Positions 8,667 to 18,649 are shown, counted from the stretch's first letter. The stretch: 64,000 bases of DNA from Igneacidithiobacillus copahuensis (GCF_018854015.1 NZ_JAAXYO010000107.1:1-64000), one strand, 5' to 3'. Notes: generated from the sequence alone by a model not told the origin. Numbers and translations: made by a program.

Positions 8667-9119
8667 TCATTCCCCTAGCAAATGGAAGCCCAGGTTTTGC
8701 GGTCCAAAACTCTGCGGAAACAGATCGGTGAAGGCCAAACTCTGGACGGCACCCTCCCAGGTCGAGACATACGCCCGCAAATCAGGGTGGGCAAATTCAT
8801 GGAGACGTTGTCGACAGCTCCCACAAGGCCAGGCGGGCTCTTCGCCCTGGCAGATGACATAGACGGCGACCAGAGGCTCAGCACCATGGGCAGACACGAG
8901 ACGCGCAATGGCGGAAGCCTCGGCGCAGAGGCCGGAAGGATAGGCGGCATTTTCTACATTGCAGCCGCTTACGATTCGACCGGAGACGGTCAGCAAAGCG
9001 GCACCCACCGGATAGCGGGAGTAAGGCGACCAAGATCGTTGTAACGCGTCGGCTGCAGCACAGCGGAGCTCCTGCAACAGCTCGTCACTCAGGTTAGAAA
9101 ACTTTCCAGCATCCATCAT
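8667..9119 (-). CDS. cdd: Cytidine deaminase
   Basis: A 150-residue zinc deaminase converting cytidine to uridine. It has the CNVENAAYPSGLCAEASAI segment, with the catalytic C-A-E, and PCGSCRQ carrying the other zinc cysteines. The ATG at 9119 overlaps the TGA of the preceding transporter (ATGA), and an earlier in-frame start at 9137 is less likely. Size matches tetrameric bacterial enzymes. Position inside the uracil-degrading operon implies it feeds cytidine into that pathway. Confidence 0.92.
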   Translation of the reverse strand: MMDAGKFSNLSDELLQELRCAAADALQRSWSPYSRYPVGAALLTVSGRIVSGCNVENAAYPSGLCAEASAIARLVSAHGAEPLVAVYVICQGEEPAWPCGSCRQRLHEFAHPDLRAYVSTWEGAVQSLAFTDLFPQSFGPQNLGFHLLGE

Positions 9120-10489
9120 GCCGCTCTCCAGGTCCAACGCCTTTCAGCCCAGATCAAACCAAACCCATACAGCATCGCGGCAAACAATGCCGACGCCACC
9201 TGCCATGGGAGATACCTCGTCAGCGCGATGGGTAGCCAGGATTCCAGCTGATCCATCCCAATCGCCACCAGCAGCATCGCCACCGCCCAACTTGCCGACC
9301 ATGACCAAAGGCGGGGAGAATCCGGATTGCCGGGAAAGAAACGGCTGGGTGAATCTTGATAGTAGCGTCCAAGGAACCAATCCACCAACAGAATGAAGGT
9401 GAAGGGGAAAAGCAGTTCACCCAGCAAATTCAAAAAACTCTCGACAAACTGCAATATGCCGACGATCGCCAAAAAGGTGGAAAAGCCCCCCAAACCCAAT
9501 ACCACGCCGGGCTGTAACCAGCGCGACGTGCGTTTATTGGCCACGTTGATAACTGCCAGGAATTTGGTTACTGCGGGATAGAGGTTCATGGCGTTGGTGT
9601 GGGCGATGGCCAGAATCACCCCGACCGCCGAGATTTCTCCCCAGACCGGCAACTGCTTGCCCAGCAGGGCGATATTCCATTCCCCGCTCATGTCCAGAGC
9701 CACCAGCCCGAGGATACCCATGAACAGGACTGCGGTCATGACCCCAAGAGTGGGCATGGACGCAAAGACAAGACTGCGGGACCAGGACTCTTGCCGGGAC
9801 CAAGGGAAGCAAAAACGGGTAACTGTGGGAAAATCATAAGCCCAAGCGAGCAGACTGAAACTCAGGATGAGATCGATATCCTTGCCCCAGGGAACTGCGC
9901 TCTCGGCCATCGGCAGGTGCAAGGGGTAGCGGCTGAAAAGATACCAAGTCAGAACTGCGTAACAGAGTAAAAAAAGAATTGCGGTGTATTTATAAAATTT
10001 TTCCAACAACTCCATTCCGAAGAATACCAAAGCAATTTGCGCCGCTCCCAGTAACCAGTACCAAGTCAGTCCAAATCCGGGGAACAGACTATTCAGGATG
10101 CTGCCACCAACATCGGTGTTCAAACCAAACCATCCCGCTCCTACCACCGTGTAGAGCAGGGCCAGCACGGTGGCTCCGCCAACCCCAAAGGTACGGCGCG
10201 CCATGACCATGGAGATAATGGGCAATTGACGACCCATATGGGCGAGTAGTAGGCCGGGCAAAAACCCGATCAGGGTTGCAAGAACGACCAGCCACACGAA
10301 ATTGGCCAGTCCCACATCTTTGAGCAACAAGCCAATGACCGGTGTGGTTGCCGAGGCAGAGGCGAGTGCCCAGATCAGAAACAGCATACCCGGACCCATG
10401 TTGCGGGATGATTCTGGCACTGGCGCTACCCCCAGACTCTCTACCTTGGCTGGAGATGAATTCGCGGGATCGACTACCGGGTCAGGCAT
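9116..10489 (-). CDS. NCS1-family cytosine/purine permease (CodB type)
   Basis: A 457-residue inner-membrane transporter of the nucleobase:cation symporter-1 family, with about 12 hydrophobic segments starting near residue 30. The GAGWFGLNTDVGG region corresponds to the substrate-site helices of CodB-like proteins. The ATG at 10489 overlaps the previous transporter stop by 8 bp, and its own stop overlaps the cytidine deaminase start. It is one of three NCS1 proteins in the island. Cytosine or another base is the likely substrate; exact specificity cannot be read from sequence. Confidence 0.87.
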   Translation of the reverse strand: MPDPVVDPANSSPAKVESLGVAPVPESSRNMGPGMLFLIWALASASATTPVIGLLLKDVGLANFVWLVVLATLIGFLPGLLLAHMGRQLPIISMVMARRTFGVGGATVLALLYTVVGAGWFGLNTDVGGSILNSLFPGFGLTWYWLLGAAQIALVFFGMELLEKFYKYTAILFLLCYAVLTWYLFSRYPLHLPMAESAVPWGKDIDLILSFSLLAWAYDFPTVTRFCFPWSRQESWSRSLVFASMPTLGVMTAVLFMGILGLVALDMSGEWNIALLGKQLPVWGEISAVGVILAIAHTNAMNLYPAVTKFLAVINVANKRTSRWLQPGVVLGLGGFSTFLAIVGILQFVESFLNLLGELLFPFTFILLVDWFLGRYYQDSPSRFFPGNPDSPRLWSWSASWAVAMLLVAIGMDQLESWLPIALTRYLPWQVASALFAAMLYGFGLIWAERRWTWRAA

Positions 10490-12005
10490 ATTGGCTCCGC
10501 AGTGCCTGACGACGGCGCAGCAATTGCAGGAGGAGATAGCCAACGCCGGCGACCGCAAAGGTCCAGAGCCAGCCGTAGGTATAGATTCGATCGAGAAAAT
10601 CAGGATGCTTGACGATGCCCCCCGGAGACACGGCCGCCGTCAGGAATCCAGGGATCAGGGGAACGATGGCCAGGGCCATGGCGACAAAGGCCGGCCAATT
10701 CCATCGCCCGTAACGCCCCGACACGCGATACAGATCGATTAAGGACAGATCTTGTCGGCGCCAGACCCAATAGTCCGCAATCATTACTCCAGCGATCGCT
10801 CCCAATAAACTGCCATATCCAGCCAGCCAGGTGAAAATGTAAGCGCCTGCATGCTCCATCAAAAGCCAAGGGCACATCAGGATCCCCACGATACCGGTAA
10901 GTAAGCCACCAAGGCGAAAACTGATCCATCGTGGCGCAAGATTGGAAAAGTCATTGGATGGAGAGACGACATTAGCCCCCATATTGATGCTTGTCTGTGC
11001 CAGTAGGATGACTCCGAGAGCGAGAAGCAGGAGGAAGCCGTTATCGGTAAGGTACGGGATCAGCTCAATCGGATTCCACAAGGTCTTGTGAAAAACCTCC
11101 AAGGCGGCCGCCGTGACAAACAGTCCCACAAAGCTCGTGCCCATCATACCGAGGGGCAGTCCAATGGACTGACCAATCAGTTGCGCCCGCTGCGATTTGG
11201 CATACCGGGTAAAATCAGGAATATTGAGACTCAGGGTCGCCCAGTTTCCGACATTGGCTGCAAGGCCTGGCCAAAATAGCTCCCAAAACGTGTAAGAAGA
11301 AGATGCCGTCAGTTGTGTCGAGGCCCGCAGGGTTGCGAGAAATCCTGGCCCTACACTGAGCGCCCAGATCATCAGCGTCAGCAACAGCAGCAGCAGGATG
11401 GGTGCAGCAGCACTTTCAAAGCGCTTGATAGCCCCCATTCCGCGGGAAACGATAGCCATCTGTACGAGCCAGAATGCACCAAAGGCGAAAAATTCATGGC
11501 CCGCGATCCCCATCCACGCGGTCCAGAAGTGTGACAGCAAAGCCGATAGCGCCAAACCACCAAGCCAGGTCTGGATACCAAACCAGCCACAACCCACCAA
11601 GCCCCGGGCCATAGCCGCCACCTTAGCGCCCTCGGTGCCAAAGGCAGCACGCACAAAAACCGGGAAGGGGATGCCAAAGCGCACCCCCACCCAGGCATTG
11701 AGCAACATGGGTATCAGGACGATCAGATTGCCAAGGGTGATGGTCAACAGCGCCTGCCACCACAACATGCCCGCCGCCATCAGACCAGAAGCCAGGGTGT
11801 AGTTAGTCAGCGCCGCCGACATGCTGACCCATAGGGCCGTATAATTCCAGGCACCCCAACTGCGCCGTGCCCGCGGGATCGGCGCAAGATCCTCGTTGTA
11901 TAAGGGAGTTTGCTCCGCCTCAGCGCATAATTGCCTCAGCTCTACACCCTCCGGAACGGCGATGCGGAAACTAGGGCTCTCTGGCGAGATGGAGCGCATG
12001 ATCAA
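10482..12005 (-). CDS. NCS1-family transporter (PucI/Mhp1-like; uracil, allantoin or hydantoin)
   Basis: A 507-residue NCS1 symporter, longer than its neighbour and of the Mhp1/PucI subtype. It has the N-terminal LYNEDLAPIPRARRSWGAWNYTALWVSM signature region, GCGWFGIQTW in helix 3, and NIPDFTRYAKSQ in the middle. About 12 membrane helices are expected. Its ATG overlaps the dihydropyrimidinase stop as ATGA, so translation is probably coupled. The link to dihydropyrimidinase favours uracil, dihydropyrimidine or hydantoin as cargo. Confidence 0.87.
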   Translation of the reverse strand: MIMRSISPESPSFRIAVPEGVELRQLCAEAEQTPLYNEDLAPIPRARRSWGAWNYTALWVSMSAALTNYTLASGLMAAGMLWWQALLTITLGNLIVLIPMLLNAWVGVRFGIPFPVFVRAAFGTEGAKVAAMARGLVGCGWFGIQTWLGGLALSALLSHFWTAWMGIAGHEFFAFGAFWLVQMAIVSRGMGAIKRFESAAAPILLLLLLTLMIWALSVGPGFLATLRASTQLTASSSYTFWELFWPGLAANVGNWATLSLNIPDFTRYAKSQRAQLIGQSIGLPLGMMGTSFVGLFVTAAALEVFHKTLWNPIELIPYLTDNGFLLLLALGVILLAQTSINMGANVVSPSNDFSNLAPRWISFRLGGLLTGIVGILMCPWLLMEHAGAYIFTWLAGYGSLLGAIAGVMIADYWVWRRQDLSLIDLYRVSGRYGRWNWPAFVAMALAIVPLIPGFLTAAVSPGGIVKHPDFLDRIYTYGWLWTFAVAGVGYLLLQLLRRRQALRSQYA

Positions 12006-13471
12006 AGCCTTCCATCCGCACCGTTGCCAGCGGAACGTGGCACGGATCTCAGGGGATGCCGACCATTTTGCCGAACTTGCGCCTGGATATACGCTGGAAA
12101 TGCTGGACGATTTACGTAGGCACCGGAACCGACTGCCGCCAGGATCTTCCCGTCGGCATAAGCTATTCGTCCGTTGCTAACGGTGTACGCCGGAGCACCC
12201 GTGATCTCCATCCCCTCAAATACATTAAAGTCCACCCGTTGATGTTGGGTTTCCGCACGAATGGTACGCACCAGCGCAGGATCCCAGACCACCAGGTCAG
12301 CATCGGCGCCCACCCGAATGACCCCTTTTCTGGGATAGATATTGAAGATCCGCGCGGCATTGGTAGAGGTTAGGGCGACGAACTCATTGGCCGTCAAACG
12401 GCCCATATTCACCCCGTGATGCCAGAGGACGGCCATGCGATCTTCCACTCCAGCGGTACCGTTGGGAATCTTGGCAAAGTTTTCACGTCCCATCTCTTTC
12501 TGCTCACCACAAAAGCAGCAATGATCCGTTGCTGTGGTTTGCAACACGCCTCCCGACAACGCATCCCAAAGGGCTTCCTGATGGGCCTTGGGGCGAAAGG
12601 GCGGACTCATGACGTGCGCGGCAGCGCGATTCCAGTCTTTGTCGTAATACACTGATTCATCGATGAGAAGGTGCTGGGTGAGGCATTCCCCGAAGACGCG
12701 TTGGCCCTGTCGCCGCGCTGCCGCAATAGCGTCAACCGACTCGATAGCAGAATTGTGCACGAGGTATAATGGCACGCCGAGAATTCCGGCAATCTGGATG
12801 ACCCGCTGTGCAGCCTCACCCTCTACCTTTGGGGGACGTGATTGCGGATGACCCTCGGGGCCCAATATCCCCTTCTTTTGTAGCAGTTTCTGCAGATAGT
12901 CCACCAGCTCCCCGTTCTCGGCATGAACGGTAGGCAACGCTCCCAACTCCAGGGCACGCGGAAAACTTTGGGTGAGCACTCCATCGTCTGCCATGATGGC
13001 CCCTTTGTATGCCATAAAGTGCTTGAAGCTGTTCACCCCCCAGTCGCGCACCAAAGTGCCCATGTCGTCATGGACCGATTCATCCCACCAAGTCACGGCG
13101 ACATGGAAGGAATAATCGCAACAGCTCTTTTCGGCCCACTGGCGCCATTTGTGATAGGCGTCCAAGAGACGCTCCCCAGGGCTGGGGATCACAAAATCGA
13201 TGATCATCGTCGTGCCACCGGCAAGCGCGGCAGCGGTGCCCGAGTAGAAATCCTCACTCGCCACCGTGCCCATGAACGGTAGTTGCATGTGGGTATGCGG
13301 ATCGATGCCGCCGGGCATCACCAGGCAATTGCGGGCATCGATCACGGTGTCTATCCCGCTGGCAGAAATGCCCGGTTCCAATGCGACGATCTTTCCGTCC
13401 TCACAAAGGACATCAGCCGCATAGCTTTGATCAGCATTGATGACCGTACCGTGCTTGATCAAGAGTGACAT
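12002..13471 (-). CDS. hydA: Dihydropyrimidinase
   Basis: A 489-residue cyclic amidohydrolase opening dihydrouracil to N-carbamoyl-beta-alanine. Visible sites: the GGIDPHTHMQLPF metal motif, the SFKHFMAY lysine that is carboxylated to bridge the metals, HAENG, LVHNS and the TATDHC segment with the final metal Asp. Length is normal for the family. It sits 3 bp after the PreA gene in the order expected for reductive pyrimidine breakdown. A D-hydantoinase has the same fold, but the neighbours make dihydropyrimidinase the better call. Confidence 0.95.
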   Translation of the reverse strand: MSLLIKHGTVINADQSYAADVLCEDGKIVALEPGISASGIDTVIDARNCLVMPGGIDPHTHMQLPFMGTVASEDFYSGTAAALAGGTTMIIDFVIPSPGERLLDAYHKWRQWAEKSCCDYSFHVAVTWWDESVHDDMGTLVRDWGVNSFKHFMAYKGAIMADDGVLTQSFPRALELGALPTVHAENGELVDYLQKLLQKKGILGPEGHPQSRPPKVEGEAAQRVIQIAGILGVPLYLVHNSAIESVDAIAAARRQGQRVFGECLTQHLLIDESVYYDKDWNRAAAHVMSPPFRPKAHQEALWDALSGGVLQTTATDHCCFCGEQKEMGRENFAKIPNGTAGVEDRMAVLWHHGVNMGRLTANEFVALTSTNAARIFNIYPRKGVIRVGADADLVVWDPALVRTIRAETQHQRVDFNVFEGMEITGAPAYTVSNGRIAYADGKILAAVGSGAYVNRPAFPAYIQAQVRQNGRHPLRSVPRSAGNGADGRL

Positions 13472-13474
13472 GGG

Positions 13475-14794
13475 CTACTCCTTCTCTCGTTCCATCGCGT
13501 GACAAAGCGCCAGAGGATTCGCTGGATGTTCTCGCCAGCTGCGGGGAATAGAATTGATGACTTGCCCCGTTCGCGGGTCCGTACCCTCGCGCATTGGCGC
13601 CATACTTATGCAATCGGGCACAGGACATACCGCTACACACAGGTTACAACCCACACAATCCGCGGCCTTCACTTGGTACAGCCCGGTCGCGGATACTTTC
13701 TCAATGGCTTGGTGCGAGGTGTCCTCACAGGCAATGAAACAGCGTCCGCAGCCAATACAACGATTCGCGTCAATCTCCGCCTTGGTCACGTAATTCAGAT
13801 TCAGGCAGTTCCAGTCGCAGACGTTGGGCAGGGCCCTGCCTTGCAGATCTGCCAATGTTGCGTAGCCTTTCTCGTCCATCCACATCTCCAGACCCTCGGC
13901 AAGATCCTCGATGATGCGAAATCCATAGAGCATGGCGGCGGTGCAGACCTGCACATTGCCCGCACCCAAGGCCAGAAACTCGGCGGCATCGCGCCAACTG
14001 GTCACCCCGCCAATACCGGAAACCGGCAGTCCGGCGAGAGTCGGATGCCGACCGATTTCTGCAAGCATGTGCAACGCAATGGGTTTGACTGCGGGGCCGC
14101 AATAGCCTCCGTGCGTGCCTTTACCATCAATGCTGGGCACCGGGGCCATGGTATCCAGGTCCACACTGATCAAGGAATTGACGGTGTTGATCAGGGACAC
14201 TGCGTCGGCGCCGCCGGCCTTGGCCGCGACCGCGCTCCAGGTGATATCTGTGACATTGGGAGTCAATTTTACAATCACGGGCAAACGGGTATGCGCCTTG
14301 GCCATGCGGGTGACTGCCTCCACCAGCTGTGGCGCCTGCCCCATGGCCGCGCCCATACCGCGCTCCGACATTCCATGAGGGCAACCCAGGTTCAGTTCGA
14401 TGCCGTCGGCCCCGGTAGCAGCAATTTCCGGCAACCAGCGGGCCCACTGCTCTTCTTCTAGGGGAAACATCACCGAAACCACGACCGCGCGGTCGGGCCA
14501 ACGCGATTTGATACGGGCAATTTCTTCCAGGTTTGTGCCGATGGGTCGGTCACTGATCAGCTCGATATTGTTGAAGCCCTGCACCCGCTGATTGTCACCA
14601 CGCCAGAAGCCATACCGGGGACCATTGACGTTGACGACTGGTGGATCGATCCCCAAGGTTTTCCAGACTACCCCACCCCAGCCGGCCGCAAACGCCCGTT
14701 CGACATTCACTTCGCGATCGGTGGGCGGCGCCGAGGCAAGCCAAAAAGGATTGGGCGAGGAAATGCCAACAAAGGTATTGTGCAAAGATGCCAT
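13475..14794 (-). CDS. preA: NAD-dependent dihydropyrimidine dehydrogenase, catalytic subunit PreA
   Basis: A 439-residue protein with a dihydroorotate-dehydrogenase-like FMN barrel (residues 1-330) and a C-terminal pair of [4Fe-4S] sites: CIGCGRCFIAC and CVGCNLCVAVC. It reduces uracil or thymine with PreT. NLGCPHGMSERGMG and VKLTPNV are typical barrel motifs. The start is the ATG at 14794, which overlaps the PreT stop as TGATG; a TTG one codon upstream is less likely. Confidence 0.95.
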   Translation of the reverse strand: MASLHNTFVGISSPNPFWLASAPPTDREVNVERAFAAGWGGVVWKTLGIDPPVVNVNGPRYGFWRGDNQRVQGFNNIELISDRPIGTNLEEIARIKSRWPDRAVVVSVMFPLEEEQWARWLPEIAATGADGIELNLGCPHGMSERGMGAAMGQAPQLVEAVTRMAKAHTRLPVIVKLTPNVTDITWSAVAAKAGGADAVSLINTVNSLISVDLDTMAPVPSIDGKGTHGGYCGPAVKPIALHMLAEIGRHPTLAGLPVSGIGGVTSWRDAAEFLALGAGNVQVCTAAMLYGFRIIEDLAEGLEMWMDEKGYATLADLQGRALPNVCDWNCLNLNYVTKAEIDANRCIGCGRCFIACEDTSHQAIEKVSATGLYQVKAADCVGCNLCVAVCPVPDCISMAPMREGTDPRTGQVINSIPRSWREHPANPLALCHAMEREKE

Positions 14795-16119
14795 CAAGCG
14801 ACCTCAGATTTCAGATCAGCGAGAATGGCGCTGGCGACGCGCTTGGCATCGGCAACCGCATGCACGGTAAGATCCGGGCTGCGGCCGGCACAATCCCCTG
14901 CCGCATAGACAAAGGGTAGATTGGTGCGCCCTAGCGCATCGACAGCAATCTTGCCCTGAGCATCGAGCGCCACTGACATCAACTTTGGGTCATCCACCCA
15001 AGCACTTTGATCCAGCGTCTGTCCAATCGCTGTAAAGATCTGATCGGCGAAGCAAGTCACCGACTTTCCCGAGGGGACCCACTTCCCCGCCTCTTTGTGC
15101 CAGAAATCCATCAACAGCTCCATGCCGCCACCCACGGCTTCCCGGATCTCCACTGGCCGCAATCCTGCATGAATCAGCACCCCTTGATCTCGCGCCAATT
15201 GGCGCTCGTGCTCGCTCGCCACCATGTCTTCAATGCCCCGTCGATAGCAGATGTGGACGATGCCAGCGCCCAGCAGGCGAATCTGAATAGCGATATCGAT
15301 CGCGGTCATACCACCACCAATTACCACCACTTCCCGACCGACCGGCACGGTCTCGCCCCGCCGCAGTGCGGCGATGAAAGGAACGGCAGGCAGAACCCCT
15401 GGCAGCTCCTCACCAGGGATCTGCAGTCGACGTTGGGCGGCGAGGCCCAGCGCCAGAACAACCGCGTGGTACTGCTCGCGTAAGGATGCAAGTGTGACAT
15501 CCCGACCCAAGACGGTCTGCAAACGAATCTCGATGCATGGATGCCGTAAGAGCCACGCCGCCTCCTTCTGCGCCGCATCATCGAGCATTTTGTAGGCAGC
15601 GATCCCCGTTTCATTGAGCCCCCCCGGCCGACTATCGCCATCCAACAGGGTGACCTGTGCCCCTTCCTCAGCCAGCAAGCGTGCGACGGTCATACCCGCC
15701 GGTCCTGCACCAATGATGGCGACGCGAAAGCTACCGGCCGATACTGGCGCCGTGGCTCCAGGACGCGCGTGCTCCATGGCTAACCGCTGCAAAAGACCGA
15801 TGCGCACGGCACCCCCGGCATCAGAAACACGCACGCAGGATGCCTCACACAAGGCTTCCACCGGGCAGACACGGGCACAACTCATGCCCAAGGGATTTTC
15901 GCGAAGGATGAGGGAAGCGGCTCGTGCGGGCTGGCCAACGGCCAAGGCACGAATAAAGGCGGGGATATCGATCGCTGCCGGGCAGGCGTCGGTGCAGGGA
16001 GCGTCGTAACAGGTAAAGCAGCGTTCTGCCTCCACAACTGCATCGACATCTGCCAGCCGCGTTTCCATACCCCGAAAGCGATTGGCTACCGCCTCCTCGG
16101 TCAAGGCATGCCGCTCCAT
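14794..16119 (-). CDS. preT: NAD-dependent dihydropyrimidine dehydrogenase, electron-transfer subunit PreT
   Basis: A 441-residue glutamate-synthase-small-subunit-like flavoprotein. The N-terminus carries FeS cysteines (CFTCYDAPCTDACP, GMSCARVCPVEALCEASCVR), followed by an FAD site (GAGPAGMTVARLL) and an NAD site (GGGMTAIDIAIQ). It passes electrons from NADH to PreA. The start is the ATG at 16119 after GAGGG; longer in-frame extensions would run through the end of the beta-ureidopropionase gene. Confidence 0.94.
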   Translation of the reverse strand: MERHALTEEAVANRFRGMETRLADVDAVVEAERCFTCYDAPCTDACPAAIDIPAFIRALAVGQPARAASLILRENPLGMSCARVCPVEALCEASCVRVSDAGGAVRIGLLQRLAMEHARPGATAPVSAGSFRVAIIGAGPAGMTVARLLAEEGAQVTLLDGDSRPGGLNETGIAAYKMLDDAAQKEAAWLLRHPCIEIRLQTVLGRDVTLASLREQYHAVVLALGLAAQRRLQIPGEELPGVLPAVPFIAALRRGETVPVGREVVVIGGGMTAIDIAIQIRLLGAGIVHICYRRGIEDMVASEHERQLARDQGVLIHAGLRPVEIREAVGGGMELLMDFWHKEAGKWVPSGKSVTCFADQIFTAIGQTLDQSAWVDDPKLMSVALDAQGKIAVDALGRTNLPFVYAAGDCAGRSPDLTVHAVADAKRVASAILADLKSEVA

Positions 16120-16129
16120 CAGAAAACCC

Positions 16130-16999
16130 TCATGGTTGGCATAGCGGCCCATACAAGTCCGGGCGTCGGTCCCGATAAAACTGCCAAAGATCACGTACTT
16201 CGGCAATTTGCTCCAGATCCAGGTCGGCCACCAGAACTTCCTCTTGGTCCCGACTCGCTTGGGCAATAATCTGGCCGCGGGGATTGGCAAAATAACTTTG
16301 CCCGTAAAATTCACCAATGTTCCATGGCCCTTCCGTGCCGACACGGTTTATAGCACCGACAAAATACCCATTCGCTGCTGCATGAGCTGGTTGCTCCAGC
16401 TTCCAGAGATATTCCGAGAGTCCGGCTACGGTAGCAGAGGGGTTGAAGACAATTTCGGCACCGTGCAGCCCCAAAGCCCGCGCCCCTTCCGGGAAATGAC
16501 GATCGTAGCAAATATAGACACCTACTTGGGCATACGCCGTCTGGAATACCGGATATCCTAAGTTGCCAGGACGAAAAAAGAATTTTTCCCAGAATCCTTG
16601 TACTTGGGGAATATGTGTCTTACGATATTTCCCCAGATAGCGACCATCTGCATCGATAACAGCGGCAGTATTATAATAGACGCCGGCCATCTCCCGTTCA
16701 TAGACGGGAACAATCAATACCATGGAATATTTTTTGGCATACTCCTGCATCAGTTTAATCGTTTCTCCCTCCGGTACCGGTTCGGTCAACCCATACCAGC
16801 GGATATCCTGACTGGGACAGAAATAAGGACCATAAAAGAGCTCCTGCATACTAAGTATCTGCACACCTTGCGCGGCAGCATTTTCGATATGCCGCAAGTG
16901 ACGGCCAATCATCTCTACCTTGATGGCTTGCGGAGTCATCTCTGCTGCGCCTGCGGACTGCGGCGCCTGCACCAAAGCCACTTTAACGATTCTACTCAT
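16130..16999 (-). CDS. Beta-ureidopropionase (N-carbamoyl-beta-alanine amidohydrolase)
   Basis: A 289-residue nitrilase-superfamily enzyme with the Glu-Lys-Cys triad in MQELFYGPYF, KYRKTHIPQ and ICYDRHFPEG. It would release beta-alanine, CO2 and ammonia from N-carbamoyl-beta-alanine, the dihydropyrimidinase product. The start is the ATG at 16999 after AAGGAAAG; the longer reading frame upstream lacks family similarity. It is the first gene of the leftward pyrimidine operon, with the promoter in 17000-17338. Confidence 0.9.
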   Translation of the reverse strand: MSRIVKVALVQAPQSAGAAEMTPQAIKVEMIGRHLRHIENAAAQGVQILSMQELFYGPYFCPSQDIRWYGLTEPVPEGETIKLMQEYAKKYSMVLIVPVYEREMAGVYYNTAAVIDADGRYLGKYRKTHIPQVQGFWEKFFFRPGNLGYPVFQTAYAQVGVYICYDRHFPEGARALGLHGAEIVFNPSATVAGLSEYLWKLEQPAHAAANGYFVGAINRVGTEGPWNIGEFYGQSYFANPRGQIIAQASRDQEEVLVADLDLEQIAEVRDLWQFYRDRRPDLYGPLCQP

Positions 17000-17338
17000 G
17001 AACTTTCCTTGCGCTAAAATACCGTAGGTGTTTTTGCCACTGCAAATGCAAGCTTCGTGCCATAGAGCGTAACGTCGTCCGACCGAGCAATCTTCAGAAA
17101 ACTCCCATCCGAAATAGTGCAAGAGTTTTCCTTACCAGAGTTACCGTTGCGCAACACTATGGGTAGCGTGCACTTTTTTACACAGGATTTCAGCTGATAA
17201 TGCACGATAATGATGCTATCGCACTATTTTGGGTCCCCACGTTGGGGCATTTTCTGGACTACTCGGAAAACAGTTTTTGGAATACTGAGGCATGAGGATT
17301 GCTTTTGTTCCTGCATTTTTCACATTAGGGAAGCACTA
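17000..17338. promoter_or_regulatory. Divergent control region, beta-ureidopropionase / aminotransferase
   Basis: A 339-bp gap with no supported gene. It contains two copies of an AAATAGTGC-type motif, at 17112-17121 (plus strand) and 17221-17233 (minus strand, CCCAAAATAGTGC). The same motif occurs twice in the receptor 2 / LysR 2 gap (21267-21279 and 21334-21348). It probably holds the operators of the LysR protein encoded at 21574-22494. Confidence 0.5.
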
Positions 17339-18649
17339 ATGCCCAAAGAAATGCCGCTCGACGCATTCTGGATGCCATTCACCGCCAATCGCCGTTTCAA
17401 GGCCGCTCCCCGCCTTTTGGAACGCGCCGAAGGGATGTTCTATTGGGATACTGAGGGACGAAAGATTCTGGACGCGACTTCCGGGCTCTGGTGTGTAAAC
17501 GCTGGTCACTGTCGAGCCGAGATTCAGCAAGCCATTAGCAAACAAAGTGCGGATCTGGATTTTGCCCCGACCTTTCAGATGGGGCACCCCCTTCCCTTCC
17601 AGTTTGCCCAACGTCTGACGCAACACAGCCCGACGGGTCTGGACCATGTCTTTTTCACTAACTCTGGGTCAGAGTCTGTTGATACTGCGCTCAAATTCGC
17701 CCTTGCCTATCATCATGCCAAGGGGGATACTGCTCGGACTCTACTGATTGGCCGGGAGAAGGGCTATCATGGCGTGGGGTTCGGTGGAATATCGGTGGGC
17801 GGGCTACCCAACAATCGCCGTGCCTTTGGCAATCTGCTTCAGGTAGACCATCTACCGCATACCCTGGATCAGAAACGGCATCGTTTCTGCCGTGGACTAC
17901 CGCCTTATGCGGTGGAACCAGCCGAAGCCTTGGAAACGCTGATTGATCAGCATGGTGCGGGCCGCATCGCAGCGGTCATCGTCGAACCAGTGGCAGGCTC
18001 CGCTGGTGTCATTATCCCGCCCGAGGGCTACCTCCAACGGCTGCGAGAAATTTGCTCCGCACACGGTATTTTACTGATCTTTGATGAGGTCATTACCGGC
18101 TTTGGCCGTCTCGGAACTCCATTTGCAAGTCAATTTTTTGATGTGCTTCCTGACATCTTCACAACTGCCAAGGGCCTCACAAATGCGGCAGTCCCTATGG
18201 GGGCGGTATTTGTCAGCGATACCGTTCACGAAACTTTAATGACGGGGCCAGAGGAACAAATCGAGTTCTTTCACGGCTACACTTACTCAGGCCACCCGCT
18301 CGCGTGTGCGGCAGGTCTTGCGGCCCTGGATATTTACGAACGCGAAGCCCTTTTTTCGCGGGCCGCGGAAGTCGCGCCGGCCTTCGAGGAGATGATTCAC
18401 AGTCTAGCCGGCCTTGCGCATGTAGTGGATATCCGCAATCTCGGTCTGATGGCCGCCATAGAATTGGAACCCATTCCCGGAAAACCCGGAGAACGTGGCC
18501 ATGCCGCACTGACGGCTGCGTTTGCTGCGGGTTTGCTGATTCGCGTAACAGGCGACACGATTGCTCTGTCTCCGCCGTTGGTTCTGGAGCCTGAACACCT
18601 TGCGCAAATGGAAAAGACGCTGAGGAGCATCTTGGAGTCGCTGGCATAG
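17339..18649 (+). CDS. Omega-amino acid:pyruvate aminotransferase (beta-alanine)
   Basis: A 436-residue class III PLP aminotransferase. Features: FFTNSGSESVDTALK for cofactor phosphate, FDEVITGFGR with the PLP-contacting Asp, and the Schiff-base lysine in TTAKGLTNAAVPMG. It would convert beta-alanine from uracil breakdown to malonate semialdehyde. The ATG at 17339 is preceded by AGGGAAG. It is transcribed away from the pyrimidine operon and shares its control region. A malonate-semialdehyde dehydrogenase was not found in the window. Confidence 0.91.
   Translation: MPKEMPLDAFWMPFTANRRFKAAPRLLERAEGMFYWDTEGRKILDATSGLWCVNAGHCRAEIQQAISKQSADLDFAPTFQMGHPLPFQFAQRLTQHSPTGLDHVFFTNSGSESVDTALKFALAYHHAKGDTARTLLIGREKGYHGVGFGGISVGGLPNNRRAFGNLLQVDHLPHTLDQKRHRFCRGLPPYAVEPAEALETLIDQHGAGRIAAVIVEPVAGSAGVIIPPEGYLQRLREICSAHGILLIFDEVITGFGRLGTPFASQFFDVLPDIFTTAKGLTNAAVPMGAVFVSDTVHETLMTGPEEQIEFFHGYTYSGHPLACAAGLAALDIYEREALFSRAAEVAPAFEEMIHSLAGLAHVVDIRNLGLMAAIELEPIPGKPGERGHAALTAAFAAGLLIRVTGDTIALSPPLVLEPEHLAQMEKTLRSILESLA

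Noticed and set aside
13499..14461. 320-residue plus-strand open frame
   Set aside because: Antisense to preA, which has unmistakable FeS and barrel motifs.
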